Shown piece after piece: positions 10,609-23,897 of a DNA stretch of 64,000 bases. The notes beneath the pieces are model-generated. The model worked only from the letters and a program-made list of their open reading frames with translations, did not search any database and was not told where the DNA came from. The stretch's first letter is position 1; each line of letters opens with the position of its first letter. This DNA comes from Daldinia sp. FL1419 (lineage: Eukaryota > Ascomycota > Sordariomycetes > Xylariales > Hypoxylaceae). The position numbers were made by a program, and so were the translations under genes. Location of the stretch: NCBI GenBank assembly GCA_025201765.1, contig MU623422.1, positions 1-64,000 on the forward strand. Reading direction: 5' to 3'.

Positions 10609-13459
10609 ATGTATGTCAAGAAACGTGATGGACGCCAGGAGCGTGTTCAGTTCGACAAGATCACAGCTCGTGTTTCGAGATTGTGTTACGGTCTAGACAC
10701 GGACCATGTCGATCCTGTTGCCATTACCCAGAAGGTCATCTCTGGTGTTTATGGTGGTGTCACTACAGTTCAGCTGGACGATCTCGTAAGTTCCTTTATT
10801 CTCCATGAATGTCAATTATCTTCTAACAATATACCTTCAATAGGCAGCAGAGACGGCCGCGTACATGACTGTTACCCACCCGGATTATGCTATCCTTGCC
10901 GCACGTATTGCCGTGTCCAACCTTCACAAGCAAACGAAGAAGCAATGGTCTGCTGTCATCAGCGACCTTTACCACTATGTCAACCCCAAGAACATGAAGC
11001 CCTCTCCTATGATCTCTAAGGAGACATACGAGTGTGTTATGAGACACAAGGAGGACTTTGACTCCGCAATCGTCTATGACCGAGACTTCAACTACCAATA
11101 TTTTGGCTTCAAGACTCTAGAGCGATCTTACCTACTGAAGCTTAACGAGAAGATTGTAGAGAGACCACAGCACATGATCATGCGTGTGGCTGTTGGTATT
11201 TGGGGTGATGATGTAGAGAAAGTTATTCAAACATACAACCTAATGTCTAGCAAATACTTCACCCACGCTTCCCCCACCCTTTTCAATGCTGGAACGCCCC
11301 AAGCACAGTTAGCATCTTGCTTCCTCGTCGATATGAAGGAAGACAGTATCGAGGGTATCTACGACACCCTCAAGACCTGCGCTATGATCTCTAAGACAGC
11401 TGGAGGTATTGGCCTTAACATCCACCGCATTCGCGCTACTGGTTCTTACATTGCCGGCACGAACGGTACCTCTAATGGTATCGTGCCCATGCTACGAGTT
11501 TTCAACAACACTGCCAGATACGTAGACCAGGGTGGCAACAAGAGGCCTGGAGCCTTTGCCATCTACCTGGAGCCTTGGCATCAGGATGTCTTCGAGTTTC
11601 TCGACCTCCGCAAGAACCACGGCAAGGAAGAAGTCCGTGCTCGTGATCTCTTCCTTGCTCTCTGGATTCCCGACCTCTTCATGAAGCGTGTTGAGAAGAA
11701 CGGCGAGTGGACCCTAATGTGCCCTAGTGAGTGCCCTGGTCTCGCCGATGTCTACGGTGACGAATTCGAGGCCCTGTACGAGAAGTACGAAGCAGAAGGC
11801 CGTGGCCGACAGAAGGTTAAGGCCCAGAAGCTGTGGTATGCTATTTTGGAGGCTCAAACCGAGACCGGAAACCCCTTCATGCTTTACAAGGACCACTGCA
11901 ACCGCAAGAGCAACCAGAAGAACCTTGGAACTATTCGTAGCTCCAACTTGTGTACCGAGATCGTCGAGTACTCGGCTCCCGATGAGGTCGCTGTTTGCAA
12001 CTTGGCATCTCTTGCGCTCCCTTCGTTTGTTGATTACAACGCGGGTACTTATGACTTCCAGAAGCTTCATGAAGTCACCCAGGTCGTCACCCACAACCTA
12101 AACAGGACCATCGACGTCAACTACTATCCCGTCCCTGAAGCTCGCAACAGCAACATGCGCCACCGTCCTATCGGTCTTGGTGTTCAAGGTCTTGCAGACA
12201 CCTTCCTGGCATTGCGTATGCCATTCGAGTCCCCTGAGGCCAGGCAGTTAAACAAGCAGATCTTCGAGACTATTTACCACGCTGCTCTGACTGCGTCCGT
12301 CGAGATTGCCAAGGTCGAGGGTACCTATTCCACCTACGAAGGTTCCCCTGTCTCGCAAGGTATTCTTCAATATGATATGTGGAATGTCACACCCAGTGAC
12401 CTTTGGGACTGGGCTAGCCTCAAGGAGCAAATTAAGCAGCATGGTGTACGAAACAGCTTGTTGGTTGCTCCCATGCCTACTGCTAGTACCTCGCAGATTC
12501 TGGGTAACAATGAATGCTTCGAGCCTTACACCTCGAACATTTACTCCCGTCGTGTCCTCGCTGGCGAGTTCCAAGTTGTTAACCCTTGGTTACTAAAGGA
12601 CCTTGTTGACATGGGTCTTTGGTCTGATAGCATGAAGAACCGCATCATTGCTGAGGGTGGTTCAATTCAAAACATCCCCAACATCCCTGCGGACCTCAAG
12701 GCTCTTTACAAGACCGTCTGGGAAATCTCTCAGCGAACTATTGTTCAGATGGCTGCCGACCGTGGTGCCTTCGTTGACCAGTCCCAATCATTGAACATCC
12801 ACATGAGAGAGCCCACCATGGGCAAGATCACTAGCATGCACTTCACCGGCTGGAAGCTTGGTCTGAAGACTGGCATGTACTATCTCCGCACCCAGGCAGC
12901 TGCGGCTCCTATCCAATTCACAGTCGACCAAGAGGCTCTCAAGGTTGAAGACTCTAACGCCGCCAGGTCGGGCACGCTGAAGAAACGCGCTCCTCCCGGC
13001 AATTACGTGTCTTCCCCTTCCGCAGGTCTCTCCAGACCCGTGCATGCCAAGCGAGAGGATTCGAACAACAGTTTGGCAGCGCCAGTTAATGGGATGCCAA
13101 CGCCCAGCACCACCCCTCCCCCCATCTCGGAGGTTAAGGTAGCTCGGCCTGTGGCTTCGCCTAACAAGACTGTGCCATTTAAGGCAGACGCTGAGGAGGG
13201 CGACAGCCCTAAGGCTTTAGCTACCGAACCATCAGAGAAGATCAAGGAGGAGGAACTTCCAGAGCCGGCCCTCGATGGCCAAAAGCCAAACCAAGATGAA
13301 GACAAGGAGGATAAGAGCAAGGAGCGCGAGTACGACATCTATGCCGATGCCGTCCTAGCTTGTAAGTTGAAATGATTAATTCCTACCTAAAAACGTCGTT
13401 CTAATAATTTCACAGGTAGTATTGAGAACCCCGAGGCCTGTGTCATGTGCAGTGGTTAA
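10609..13459 (+). CDS. RNR1: ribonucleoside-diphosphate reductase large subunit
   Basis: Three exons: 10609-10785, 10844-13361, 13416-13459, about 912 aa. The start MYVKKRDGRQERVQFDKI opens the ATP-cone allosteric domain. Catalytic features: LASCFLVDMK (active-site Cys), NLCTEIVEY, NNECFEPYTSN (thiyl-radical Cys) and TGMYYLRTQAA (radical-transfer tyrosines). The last intron (GTAAGT..CACAG) hides the final exon, which supplies the C-terminal CVMCSG redox pair; without it the protein would appear to end at CKLK. The enzyme reduces NDPs to dNDPs in the cytosol with the small subunit. A Pro/Ser/Glu-rich linker of about 115 residues precedes the swinging C-terminal tail. In Neurospora the orthologue is un-24, which also acts in vegetative incompatibility. 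Confidence 0.97.
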
Positions 13460-16400
13460 AGGGATTCATGAAGACACGGGAATGATGATGACATGTAGTT
13501 GACGACGGGATAATGGAAACCGGGTTGTTAATGACACAAGCCTGCTTGGTTTGGGCCGGAGGGAGAAATATAATATATGAGATGCATCGGTGCAACAGCA
13601 TCACGGTTAGGGTTCATAGAGCGCCTTTTCAGCTCTACGCATGGGTTTGTATCAACTATTTTCCATAGTTTCCGAGGAGTCATATCCGGCGTTAGTTTTT
13701 GATGCCATTGCGCATCTGATTGTGGTCTGCGGCCGCCGCGCCTCTAGGGGTAGATCAATGAAGATATTATAATAGGCATAGTCTGCTACCAATGCTGCAG
13801 TCACCTATCTAGTGACTAGGTACACTTCCAATGCAGAGAGCATAGAGAGCATATGTACCAAGAGCAATGGAAATATTTTTGATATTTCAATCAGAACGTT
13901 GATTATGTCCTCAGACTTAAAGACAGCGTTGCTCGCGAGACTGATAACACCTAGACTAGATATCCTTCAAGACACGTTGATCAAGACATGTTGATCAAGA
14001 CATTACGATGCTCGGAAGAACCTTATTTGATGTCTAGGTATCTTGAATATGGAAACATCTCGGGACATTTTCCCGCTTGTCAAAATCTAGGGCTGGGGAG
14101 AATCAAAACAGGAAGCAAGAGCAAAATTCACAGCGGTTCCGGGCCTAGTACGCTTGACACGCGTCCTACGATAACAGCAAGACAGAGCATAAAACGCCAG
14201 GTTGGGGTCGTACACAATTTCCCATGACGCGGGGAATATCGCAGCTTAATCGAATAGGGCCTTTTCTCTCTCTGTTTCCGAAAGGATTATACAGGCGCCT
14301 CTTCCTGTGACGCGCGGGCCCCAGCCACGCAGAATAAACCTGCTGAACAGATTTTCGCCTACGACCGCAACGGCAGGCAAGAAAGGCGGATTTCGGTGAA
14401 ACATATACAACGGACGTGACCATATCGATATTTGTGTGTTGCTCCGCCAATACGACGGTGGTGGAGCCAATGGTATATGCTGGAAGATGTCGGGGCTTGC
14501 GCACTAGCGTTTCTGCCATCTACCTACGTAATAAGTGGCGGGCCAAGATAAATTTCCTTTTTTTTTTTTTTCCTTTTGGTTCCCGGGGACGAAGACAGGA
14601 TTACTCGTCAGTGAATGTGGCCCAGCTTGCCCAGCTGGTCCCTTGCCGTAGTACGAACGCCAGGCTTCATTCGGCGGCGTGCTTGAGGCCGGAGCAACAT
14701 TTTGTGTATTCTTTGCAAGTCACACCGAATCGTGGTGCAAATTTCCAATTGTTTCACTTGGCGAGGCTGTTTTCATCCCGGCGATAATTTCTACCTCTGA
14801 TTTTTCAATCTCTTGAAGATGTCTGGCTGAAACGATTATGCCTAGGGAACAGCTGAGAAAGAAGCGTCAATCTTACGTATTTGGACATTACCGTCGAGTC
14901 TTCCTATTAGATGCTTTTAGACTAGGTAGGTATAGATCCGTCAGTACTAAGATGCTGAGTCGTGCCACGAGAACTCCGTGAGACTGATATCGACGCTAGC
15001 AACAGTGAGAACCCGTTTCCATGGGTTGAGCTACGATATAGCGCGAATCCACTCCAGCTTCTCAATGATGGTAGTAAGTTGTAACTAAATGGTTAGAACA
15101 TGGATTATTGAGTTTTCAAACCACAACGTCGGGACATATTGGGTCGGTTAGTTGTCACTGGGGAAATGCGTCTGCTATGACTTGATGTGACATCAACAGG
15201 CCAACTCATCAGCATCGGTTGGGTCAGTTCGATGGAGCTGTCCACTAGACAAGACAGGGTTTCCAATCTTGCTTTTTCGTTGTTGTTTTGTCGTCTTCTC
15301 GCAAGATACAGAGATGAATGAATGTGTCTTTTACTCATCGAAACTATTGTTTGACCCAGCTACTCGGGTTTAGATATATATTTATGACTATGAGATCTTG
15401 GTAATCTAATCGAAGGCCATACTAGTATAGAGGCCCTCCGACAATACTCCAAGTTAAAGAGGTGGAGAATCGAACTGGGAGGAAGGATATTGGGATACAA
15501 AGCACCTGGCAGTTCAGCCATTGGAGCTCATGCGGGGCAAGAGCCTTAGCATGGGTTAGTTCACCTAGGCTCTTGAATTTCATTGGTCCAAAAGGGTATG
15601 ACATCAATTGTAGACAAGAGCAATATACCAGGATAGTTGCGACCGTGCCTTGCATTTTCGATTTTGACTTCCCCCTGCCTTCCCACGTAGTTGATCAATT
15701 ATGGGTCCACAAAGATCTTTGAATGATACCTCAATCAGATGTTTTTAGCAAGGACAGCAAGGACAGCAACATGTTTTCTTGTTTCTTCCATGGATATTAT
15801 CCCTGATAAATAATGGCAGAGCTTATGTTCCGTTCACCTACCTAGGTACTTACTTAGATTAGTACCCTATCTTATAGGTACCTAGGTGCGGGCCTTCGCA
15901 GTTTTCTGCTAAACCTGCAATCAGATAGTTAGGTACCTAACTAGGTACCTACCTAGGTACATAGGTAGCGCAGCTACATGTCTGCTAGTACGGCTAACGG
16001 CACTCAGAGCTCTCAGAGCAAAGCCCTGATCTACCATAGCTTACATAATGATTTCAGTTCAACCAATCAGATGGCTAAACTACCATGTCCCATTGTCCGT
16101 ATGCAGTAATCGCCTTAATCGTAATCCCTGTCGGTTTTTTCTTGGATTTTCAACTCCACATTGAATCTATCTACCTATCCTAGTATCGATTCTCTTTCTA
16201 GATTTTTCTTGGTCCTTTACCTACCTAGAGATAGCAAATTCAGCTAGGGATATCTGAGCATCATATTCACTTCAGAATCTATGAATCAATAGTTATTTGT
16301 GCTACCACAAAAATTTATTATTTACATTGACGCATTAGAAAACGAAGGTACCTTGTACAAGTACCAGCACCAAACAGCAAATAGGTAGGTACATACCTAC

Positions 16401-18350
16401 ATATGTACAATCATGTAGACCATTAAGTACCAAACCCTGGGCCGTTTTCTTTATCAACAACATTGTACCGCATATCTCCATTAACATTATCAGGCACATG
16501 TTCCTTTTTGGATGTTGAATTCACAGTTGTGATCATTTCCCCTGATTTAGCACTCCCGCATACAGTCTGCAGAAGCCCTGACTTTCCCTCTTTTAATCAG
16601 ACCTAAACCAAATATGGGTAGAAGAGCCATTACAGCAACTTAGATATAGGACCTATGAGTTTTGATGAGCTCATCGCGTAGTTTACTTTCACTATCTAGA
16701 CTGGAAAAGGCGATTGAGTAGTTCCCACTTGATGATGCAACTCGGTCTGAGCCGTCAAGTCCCGTGCCAAGTATACTGCCTAGCTATCTAAGTACATAAT
16801 CTACCTAATTACTAGACAATGCGGGCCAAGCTGAACAAGTTAGCACCTGCTATTGCTGGTTCTATCCTCGTTCATGGTTCATGGCTAGCATCGACGATCA
16901 GTAGACTGGATTTTGGGGAACTACCTAAGGATATTAGTGGATCAGGTACACGTTACGCCAGGCTTTCGGTAGTATGAGGTAGCCGCAAATTACTAGTCTC
17001 AATACTTACAATTCATGTATCTTCGTTCGTAGATACGGGTACCTCTTTAATCGTAAGGCATCAGTCTAAAATACAATATTTGGTTTGGTAATCCCATTAC
17101 GATAGATGTACCTAAAAAATCTGGTAAATGTGTGGCAGGTACAGTGCGTTCAATGTTTGTGTACAAATAGTGGATGTCATATGCACGTAGATCGGTTAGT
17201 CCACACGGTACACGGTACGCAGATGATATAAATTGGATTTAGGTACTTAAGGAACTCGAGATGATTTGATACATTAGTATTCAATAAGATCAATTTCCAG
17301 GTATGACTTAACTTCTCTGGCCGATTAATTATTTAATTGCCTTGGGAACCGACCCTCCTCTACATATTTATTTTCGTCCTTCTTCGTGGCTCCTTCACAA
17401 TTTATCATCTCCCACGTGTAAGAAAGCATCACCAAGTAACCAAGCAACCAAACAAGCAACAAGTTTCCCAAAGCTTGAAACGGCTGCCAGTTGCCTTCCG
17501 CCTACTTTCCTCCTCTCCTCCTTTCGCCACCAAGATACAACATTCTAACCTAGTTAACTACCTACTTAATACGAGCCTCATTAACCACAGCTTCCAAGTT
17601 CCCTACGACCTAGATCTCGATTTATTTCTCCTAGTAAGTAATTATTCCTCTTCTCTGTTAATATTCAAATTGCACCCATTCGCGTCGCCGACTCCCCTCC
17701 ATATTCAGCACGCATACCTAAGGTGCATACTCCATCACTATCATCATCCGCTTATAAACCACCACCTTTTATTATCTTGGTGCGTGTTGCCTTGCCCATA
17801 TTTACAATCTTTTCCCTTCACTTTCCGATACGCTCAAAAAAATTTTTTTTTTTTTTTAACTCTGCACTTCCGTTTCGTGTCTTACATTGCACGAGTACAC
17901 ACGCAGCTACACAACTTAAGGAAATTACGTCCTTGACGGATATTCAGGTGCGCTTTCCTGTACGAGTATTTGGGTACCTAAACTACTGTATCGTACCTGC
18001 CTTCTCTCGCCGCTGCCTACCTTGTTGTTTCTGTTTACCGATAAACATAATCGGTCCCCTCTTCCCAATTTCAAATCTCAATTACCCATTTCCAAATTTC
18101 TCTTTTTCCTCAACATTTTCCACATCCACAGTCACAGAAGCACATACATCTTCCATCAAACATCACAACTGTGAACGCGTTTTCATCCACAAAGACATAT
18201 TCACAATTTTGCACGCTTTTTGAGCATCCATTTCTAAGATTTTCTACGATTTCTTTTTGACAGCAGCAATTCTTACCATTCTTGGCGTACAGTCAGCCCG
18301 TCTCAACATATCGACTTCTCGTTATCAATCTGCCTACGGTATCATCCAAA
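13460..18350. other. 4.9-kb gene-free region upstream of the CFEM gene
   Basis: No frame here has both an ATG start and protein-like features. It contains a short tandem repeat (GTTGATCAAGACA-type, about 13970-14005), a dense cluster of TACCTAGGTA-type words (about 15835-15970, again 16380-16440) and, from about 17340, a strongly pyrimidine-rich stretch that is probably the promoter and long 5' leader of the CFEM gene. An ORF of 199 codons at 17337-17936 is low-complexity and not believable. Confidence 0.55.
15835..15970. repeat. cluster of TACCTAGGTA-type palindromic words
   Basis: More than eight overlapping GGTACC/CCTAGG/TAGGTA words in about 135 bp. The same words recur near 4635, 5450, 9805, 16385, 37250, 47750, 49225-49340, 51470, 58680, 59510 and 60440-60485, and not in the coding regions I read. 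Confidence 0.7.
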
Positions 18351-19544
18351 ATGAAGGTCTCCGCGATTCTCATCAGCGCCTCTGCAGCCCTTGTTGCGGC
18401 TCAGGGCTCGGGTTTCCCCCAGAACTTCCCTACTTGTGGTGTAAGTATCATCTTTTCTCTCCCTGGTCTTTTGTGCCGTAGCAAAAGAAGCATTCTAAAT
18501 GAATTATACTGATTCAATATTCAAAGGTTACTTGTATCAACAACATGTTGAGCCAAGCTGCCTCACTCGGCTGCTCTGAAATCACCCCCTCGTGCCTCTG
18601 CACCAAACAGAACTTCATATACGGAGTTAGAGACTGCGCTACGGAGTCGTGCCCAGACCAATCCGTCGCCCAGCAGGTCATCCAGTACGGCAGTCAGTAC
18701 TGTGCTAGTAAGTGATAATCTAATTGGAAAGGTACACACGCATCTTAGATATTAATTATTCGGCATAGGTGTCGGTGTTGACGTCTCTGGCATTCCCTCT
18801 GCCGTAAGTCATAAGTTATAATTTCTTACTCTAGTCCTGCTTAACTCATGAGGTATTAGACTGGCTCAAACCCTTCTGCTTCCACCACTGTGGTTGCGAC
18901 TGCCTCCCCTACTGGCAACAGTGTAAGTATTCTACAACATATATGTTTGAAAAATAGCAACTAATAGAGGGCGGAAGGCCTCCCAGGGATCGGCCTCATC
19001 GACTTCAGGTTCTGAGAGTTCAGCTACTGGAGGATCAGCCACTGAAGGTTCCAGCAGTAAGAGTCACTCCTTCACTATCGTAACGGGCAGCTATGGTGAC
19101 GTTTATATCTCTGAAATCACAGCAGTCGACTCAACTTCTGGTACTGGTGTTGTTGTTCCTATCACTACCGAGACCGTATCAACTACTATCAGCGGCAGCA
19201 GTGGCCCCGTCACCTCGGCTGTCGTTAGTACCGTCTTTTCCACTTCCGGAGCGTCTGCCTCGGGCAGTGCCACCTCAGGCACTGAGTCTGGATCCGCCAC
19301 TGAATCCGCATCCGTCACTACTGGTGTGATCGAGTCGTCTGTTACTACCAACGGCTCGACCCTGGTAACCAGCATCACCACTACCGGACCAGCAAGCAGC
19401 CACACCTCCGAAGGATCCAGCGAAACCTCTTCCGGTGCTGGGAATGAGGAGTCGGGCTCATCGACCTCGAACCCTGCCGCCCAGCGTACCGCGGCACCGG
19501 CCGGTATCCTTGCCGCCGCTGGTTTGGCCGCTCTAATGCTATAG
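18351..19544 (+). CDS. secreted CFEM-domain protein, predicted GPI-anchored
   Basis: Five exons: 18351-18440, 18527-18707, 18769-18803, 18860-18922, 18987-19544, about 308 aa; every junction has GT..AG and keeps the frame. Residues 1-18 (MKVSAILISASAALVAAQ) form a signal peptide. Residues about 25-92 form a CFEM domain with all eight cysteines (FPTCGVTC..LGC..PSCLC..DC..SC..YC), including the fungal LCTKQNF-type core. Then comes a Ser/Thr/Gly-rich stalk of about 190 residues, probably O-glycosylated, and a hydrophobic tail (GILAAAGLAALML) after small residues, as in GPI-anchor signals. CFEM proteins sit at the plasma membrane or wall; some bind haem or act in host interaction. The domain Asp used for haem axial ligation in Candida CFEM proteins is not obvious here. 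Confidence 0.93.
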
Positions 19545-20954
19545 ACGACTTGGTGAGCGAGGTATTTGATCAGGCTGAATTTCAATTCAGAAAACTAGGT
19601 ATTTAGGTTTGAGAGGGTATGCCACGAGGTCACATAATGTTATTAGTCGGTTCGTGCGAGGATGATTCACGATAGCTGGGATTCCCCTTCACTTGATGAT
19701 GCGATGACTTCGAGATTGCAGGCGGCTTTTTTTACGATGTATAAATGATTCATTGTCCTTGTTAGGACTACTAATACCTGTTTTAGAGATACCCACCCCA
19801 TGAGCAGGTGGCATCAGGCATCAGGCATCGGGCAGTGGAGTTGGCTTCTCGCTTTCATCAACGGAACTAATAAAATAGTACTTCTTTCATCAACACATGT
19901 GTTTCCCTGCAACCAAATCCATGCTATGCATAGGTAGATTAGGAAGCAGTTTTAGGTTCTTTTCTGGCCCGGGTTATCACTGCCTGATACCTAGGTAGCT
20001 AATCACCGTACTCGTTTACATTTACAAGTTTAAGAAAACTAGAAGTAGTAAAAAAAAAAAAAGCTATTTTGCCTTCACACTACTAATGATCACCACTGAT
20101 GGTTTGATTTGGCTACGACTAAAAGCAATTTTACTTCATCTTTTTTACATGCGAGTCGTCGGACATTGTAAACATTCGTAGCTTCATAAGAGAACTCCAC
20201 CAGTAGGTGTAAATTTTATCCTCAATTGGGAGTCTTAAATTTCCTTTATGCACCCAACTTTTAGGATTCTATTTCTAGTAGTTAGAGAAGACGCATACTG
20301 TAGATTCCGTCTATGGAGCATGTTGTGTCTTGTTAATAGGTCCCTGGGAGTTTCGGGGTCTAGGCGTGGCATCTTGTACGTAAGATTAAGAAATTGACCT
20401 TCTCGGTGAGTAGCCAATTAGAAGAATGGGGATTTCCCCTGGGGTATGGGGGCTTGCTGTGGCAGTGTCAAAAGGGTGTTGTGAGATATGGCCACGTGAC
20501 TACGACTCGGTATTTATAATTGAAGAAAGAAAAGAACCTAAGGTAGCTTCTTAATACAAGCCTTTCTCTGATTTGATAGGTGTTAAGCTTGCATTAAGAG
20601 GCTTTAATCTTTTCGCGATCTACCTTAGTTTCTAACCTCTTTTCTCAATCTCTCGAAGTTTTCGAGCCTCATTGTATGCTTTCATCCTAGTCAATCTCTT
20701 TCCTGTTCTGGTTATCAGAAATACGAGGCCTCTGGCTTCGCCTGTTTCATCCAATCGTTTAGCGCTTCCTAGTAGATGCTACCAACATGTTTCTAACATG
20801 TTTCCTGTTTCCAACATGCTACCAACGTGTAATAGCAGGCAGCGTGGCTGGGTAGCTGCAGAATAATAATACTTAATGAAAGCCTTAGCAACCAACTCAT
20901 TAACATACACGTCGCCAGGTTGTCTATAAGTTTGGACGCTACCAAGTATATGAC
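19545..20954. other. intergenic region between CFEM and HET genes
   Basis: 1.4 kb with no supportable gene. Near 20775-20830 there is an imperfect array of CCAACATG/TAACATGTTTC units upstream of the HET gene. Confidence 0.55.
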
Positions 20955-23191
20955 ATGGCTTCGTCGAAGACAAGCTCTAGCATCAAGCAATATCTTCAAA
21001 GTCGAAAAGCTGCTGTAGGCTTAAAGTCGTACTTGAACCAGCTTTACGCATCAAACCCTTACTCGTCCAATAAGCCACATAGTTGTGTACATTGTCGGCC
21101 GATAGTCATCGATATTGGGGATGATGGCCGTACCACGAGGCTTTGCTATGAGATACGAAAGGCAGTAGCTGCTGCGGAGGATGGTTGTCAGTTGTTCCAA
21201 CTGTTTATCGATCTTTCTGTCAAGGGCAAGCTAGATGACGATTTTTGTGTGCGAGGGAATATAATTATATCAGCAAAGTACGAAAAGGAACGACTGCCGA
21301 ACTCACTCGCACAAGTCTTGTTTTCCGCCCATAGTCGAGAGGATAGCGATGATGATAGGGATGTGCTAGACACTCATGGGCTGACAGTATGGGTAAAGGA
21401 TGGTATACATCAGTATTGCATAACCCTCATTAATAATACTGTTGCTAATGGACTGTGCTAGGCGGACCGGCGTTAACTGATATTTGTGCGCGGCCGTATA
21501 ACCTTGAGTATGGGTCCGCAGAAGCAATTCGCTTTGCCCAAGATTGTGTTACGACCTGTCAAAGGGACCATAGAGAATGCAGAGGCGTATTCGGCCAAGG
21601 AGCGGATGGCCACGTGGGAGAGATGATAAATCCCAGTTCTCTCCCTTTTCGCCTTCTAGAACTATACGTAAATGATTCGATACTCTACTTTCGATTGATC
21701 GGTCAGCACACCTCCAACCCAATAGACCAAGCGTTTGTATCGAATCGGGGCTATGCCATATTATCGTATTGCTGGGGAGGAGACCAGCCGCTACAATTGA
21801 CGGGGAGTTCTGTAGGCCTCCTCGAAGCTGGCATGCCAGTATCAAGTTTACCCAAGACTATCCGTGATACCGCCTGGTTCACCCACGCGATGGGCTTGGA
21901 GTATCTTTGGGTAGATGCGCTTTGCATTTTACAAGACGATACACAAAACAAGGGGCTAGAAATCTCACGCATGGCACTCTATTATTCTCAGAGCACAGTC
22001 ACGATCTGCGCAGCCTCGCCAGCAAAGTATTCCGAGGGATTTCTTCATACACGAGTTGAAGACCCCACTGACTACAAAATTGGGCCTATTCAGGTTCAAG
22101 TTCTTACGTCGTCTGGTCTCCCCGGATCCGTCCAACTATTCAACGAGACTGATTATTTCAACACCCAGAGGCCCCCTGAGCCTATTACTCTCCGCGCGTG
22201 GACACTCCAAGAAGCCCTTCTTTCTCGCCGGATCCTTATATTCTCTACACGTCATCTTTATTTCACCTGCAACGTTGCAAATGCAAGCTGTGGAGGTCAA
22301 GAACCAACGTTGAAGGCTCGAATGATGCCTTCGTATCAGTCTCCAGTTCCTGGTGTTCATACCTTCGCAGGGTTTGAGAGGTATCCTATCGTAGGGGCGT
22401 GGAATATCGTCATCACAGAATATACTAGTCGTTACTTAGGATTCGCCGCTGATAAACTACCAGCCATTTCGGCTTTGGCCGCTAGCTTGGTCGATCTAGC
22501 CGGCAAACGTCAGCAGAAGCTTAGCTATCTTGCTGGGTTAATGTTCGATGAGACGGATCCAGAGCAATACTCATGGAGGATGCAGCTTCTATGGGCCACT
22601 GATCAGACTCAGGCTATGCGTAAAATCCCTGGAAGAGCGCCGTCATGGGCTTGGAGCACTTTGGATGGACCAATCATGGGCTGGAGATTGCCACGACCAC
22701 AACATTGGACCATGTCCGACGGAATACGTCTCCTCCAATACCATGTCGATTTAGAAGATGAATCACTGCCATTCGGTGCGGTCAGCGGCGGGTTATTGAG
22801 GATCTGGGCCAGGACTCGCGAACTGGGTGTGATTCCTGGGATAGAATTCATGCTCCTTACCTCACGCGAGTATGTCAGGAGGAAGGTAGATTCCGAAGGA
22901 ACAGTGTTAGCCCTGAGGCCCGACACGAAAGAAGCAGAGAAAATGGCAAACCAAGCCCTCCAGGGATCGCATCGTGTTTTGCTATTAGAACTGATACCTT
23001 TTTATATAGATAGTGTATCTCCTACAGGTCTTATGATCACTCAGGAAGATAACGTCAAAGACGAGGTGAGGTATGTTCGCATTGGGATTTTCGAATTTAA
23101 AGGGCCGGACCGCGGTGAGACTACGGCCGAGTTACACGCAAGGGAGACTTTCTTCGATGGGTCGCCATTCAGGGAGGTTAGTATAGTCTAG
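20955..23191 (+). CDS. HET-domain (heterokaryon incompatibility) protein
   Basis: Two exons, 20955-21402 and 21462-23191, about 725 aa. The 59-nt intron (GTATAC donor, GCTAAT branch, GCTAG acceptor) joins VKD to GGPALTDICARPY in frame and removes the stop that ends the first frame. The N-terminus has the CVHCRPIVID-type cysteine pair common in HET proteins. The HET domain starts near residue 245 (YAILSYCWGGDQPLQLT), continues with LPKTIRDTAWFTHAMGLEYLWVD split by the usual spacing, DALCILQDD and RAWTLQEALLSRRILIF. HET proteins trigger cell death on contact between incompatible individuals or after NLR activation; the non-HET C-terminus (TWSTLDGPIM-type segment) is of unknown role. It lies about 7.5 kb from RNR1, the same pair of families as Neurospora het-6 and un-24. 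Confidence 0.92.
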
Positions 23192-23897
23192 GATGGAGGA
23201 CGGGCGCTTAGGTATAAGGTAAATTCGGAGGACATGCCTGTTAATAGGCTTGATTGTTTTCGTGTCGAGTTAGTAAACACAACTGTAACTACCTATCATC
23301 ATCTCTATTCGTTAGACGTGCCACGTTACGGAGTGGACTTAGGGGCGGGGGGCTATAGGGGCTCTTAGGTGTATAAGCCTGTAATGCCGATGATAATAAG
23401 TGCCGCTTTTCGACGGTCTACTTTGATATTTACTTACTGTAACCAAAGTCGATATGACCATCATTCAACGAGCTAGAGACTCTTCGTGTATATGCTGGCA
23501 GAGTTTCTTACAACACTTAGTTATATTAATATCATTATACGTATTTTGAACACTCGCGCGCTGATGCAAAATAATTAATGGACTAGCTTAGGTTAACTCG
23601 TTTTTAGCCTGGCGACTCATCTATATACTAGGTTACATATGTAGTAAAGACAAACCTTGACTAAATTAGGACGCCGATAGTGTACGTACATAGGACTAGT
23701 TGATGAACTAATGCGCCCCAGATCATGGGATGGTGCGGGGTAGCTTCGTTGCGGAAAGCGCGTTTGCTTGGAAATGATACGTCTCCAAGTTGTTTCCCCA
23801 AGTTCCAAGGTTCTCTCTCACCTAAACAATATTATTCGTCTTCAAGGCACTGTACGTATTAACCTAACCGTAGGAACTTAGGACCAAGGGTCCAACC
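23192..23897. other. intergenic, no gene seen
   Basis: 706 bp between the HET and nitrilase genes, moderately AT-rich, with no protein-like frame. Confidence 0.6.

Noticed and set aside
15455..15540. tRNA-like stretch with TTCGATTCT on the minus strand
   Set aside because: Neither T-arm nor acceptor stem pairs, and no good A box; no terminator nearby.
17337..17936. 199-codon frame upstream of the CFEM gene
   Set aside because: Low-complexity pyrimidine-rich leader sequence (His/Leu/Ser-rich product), no conserved motif.
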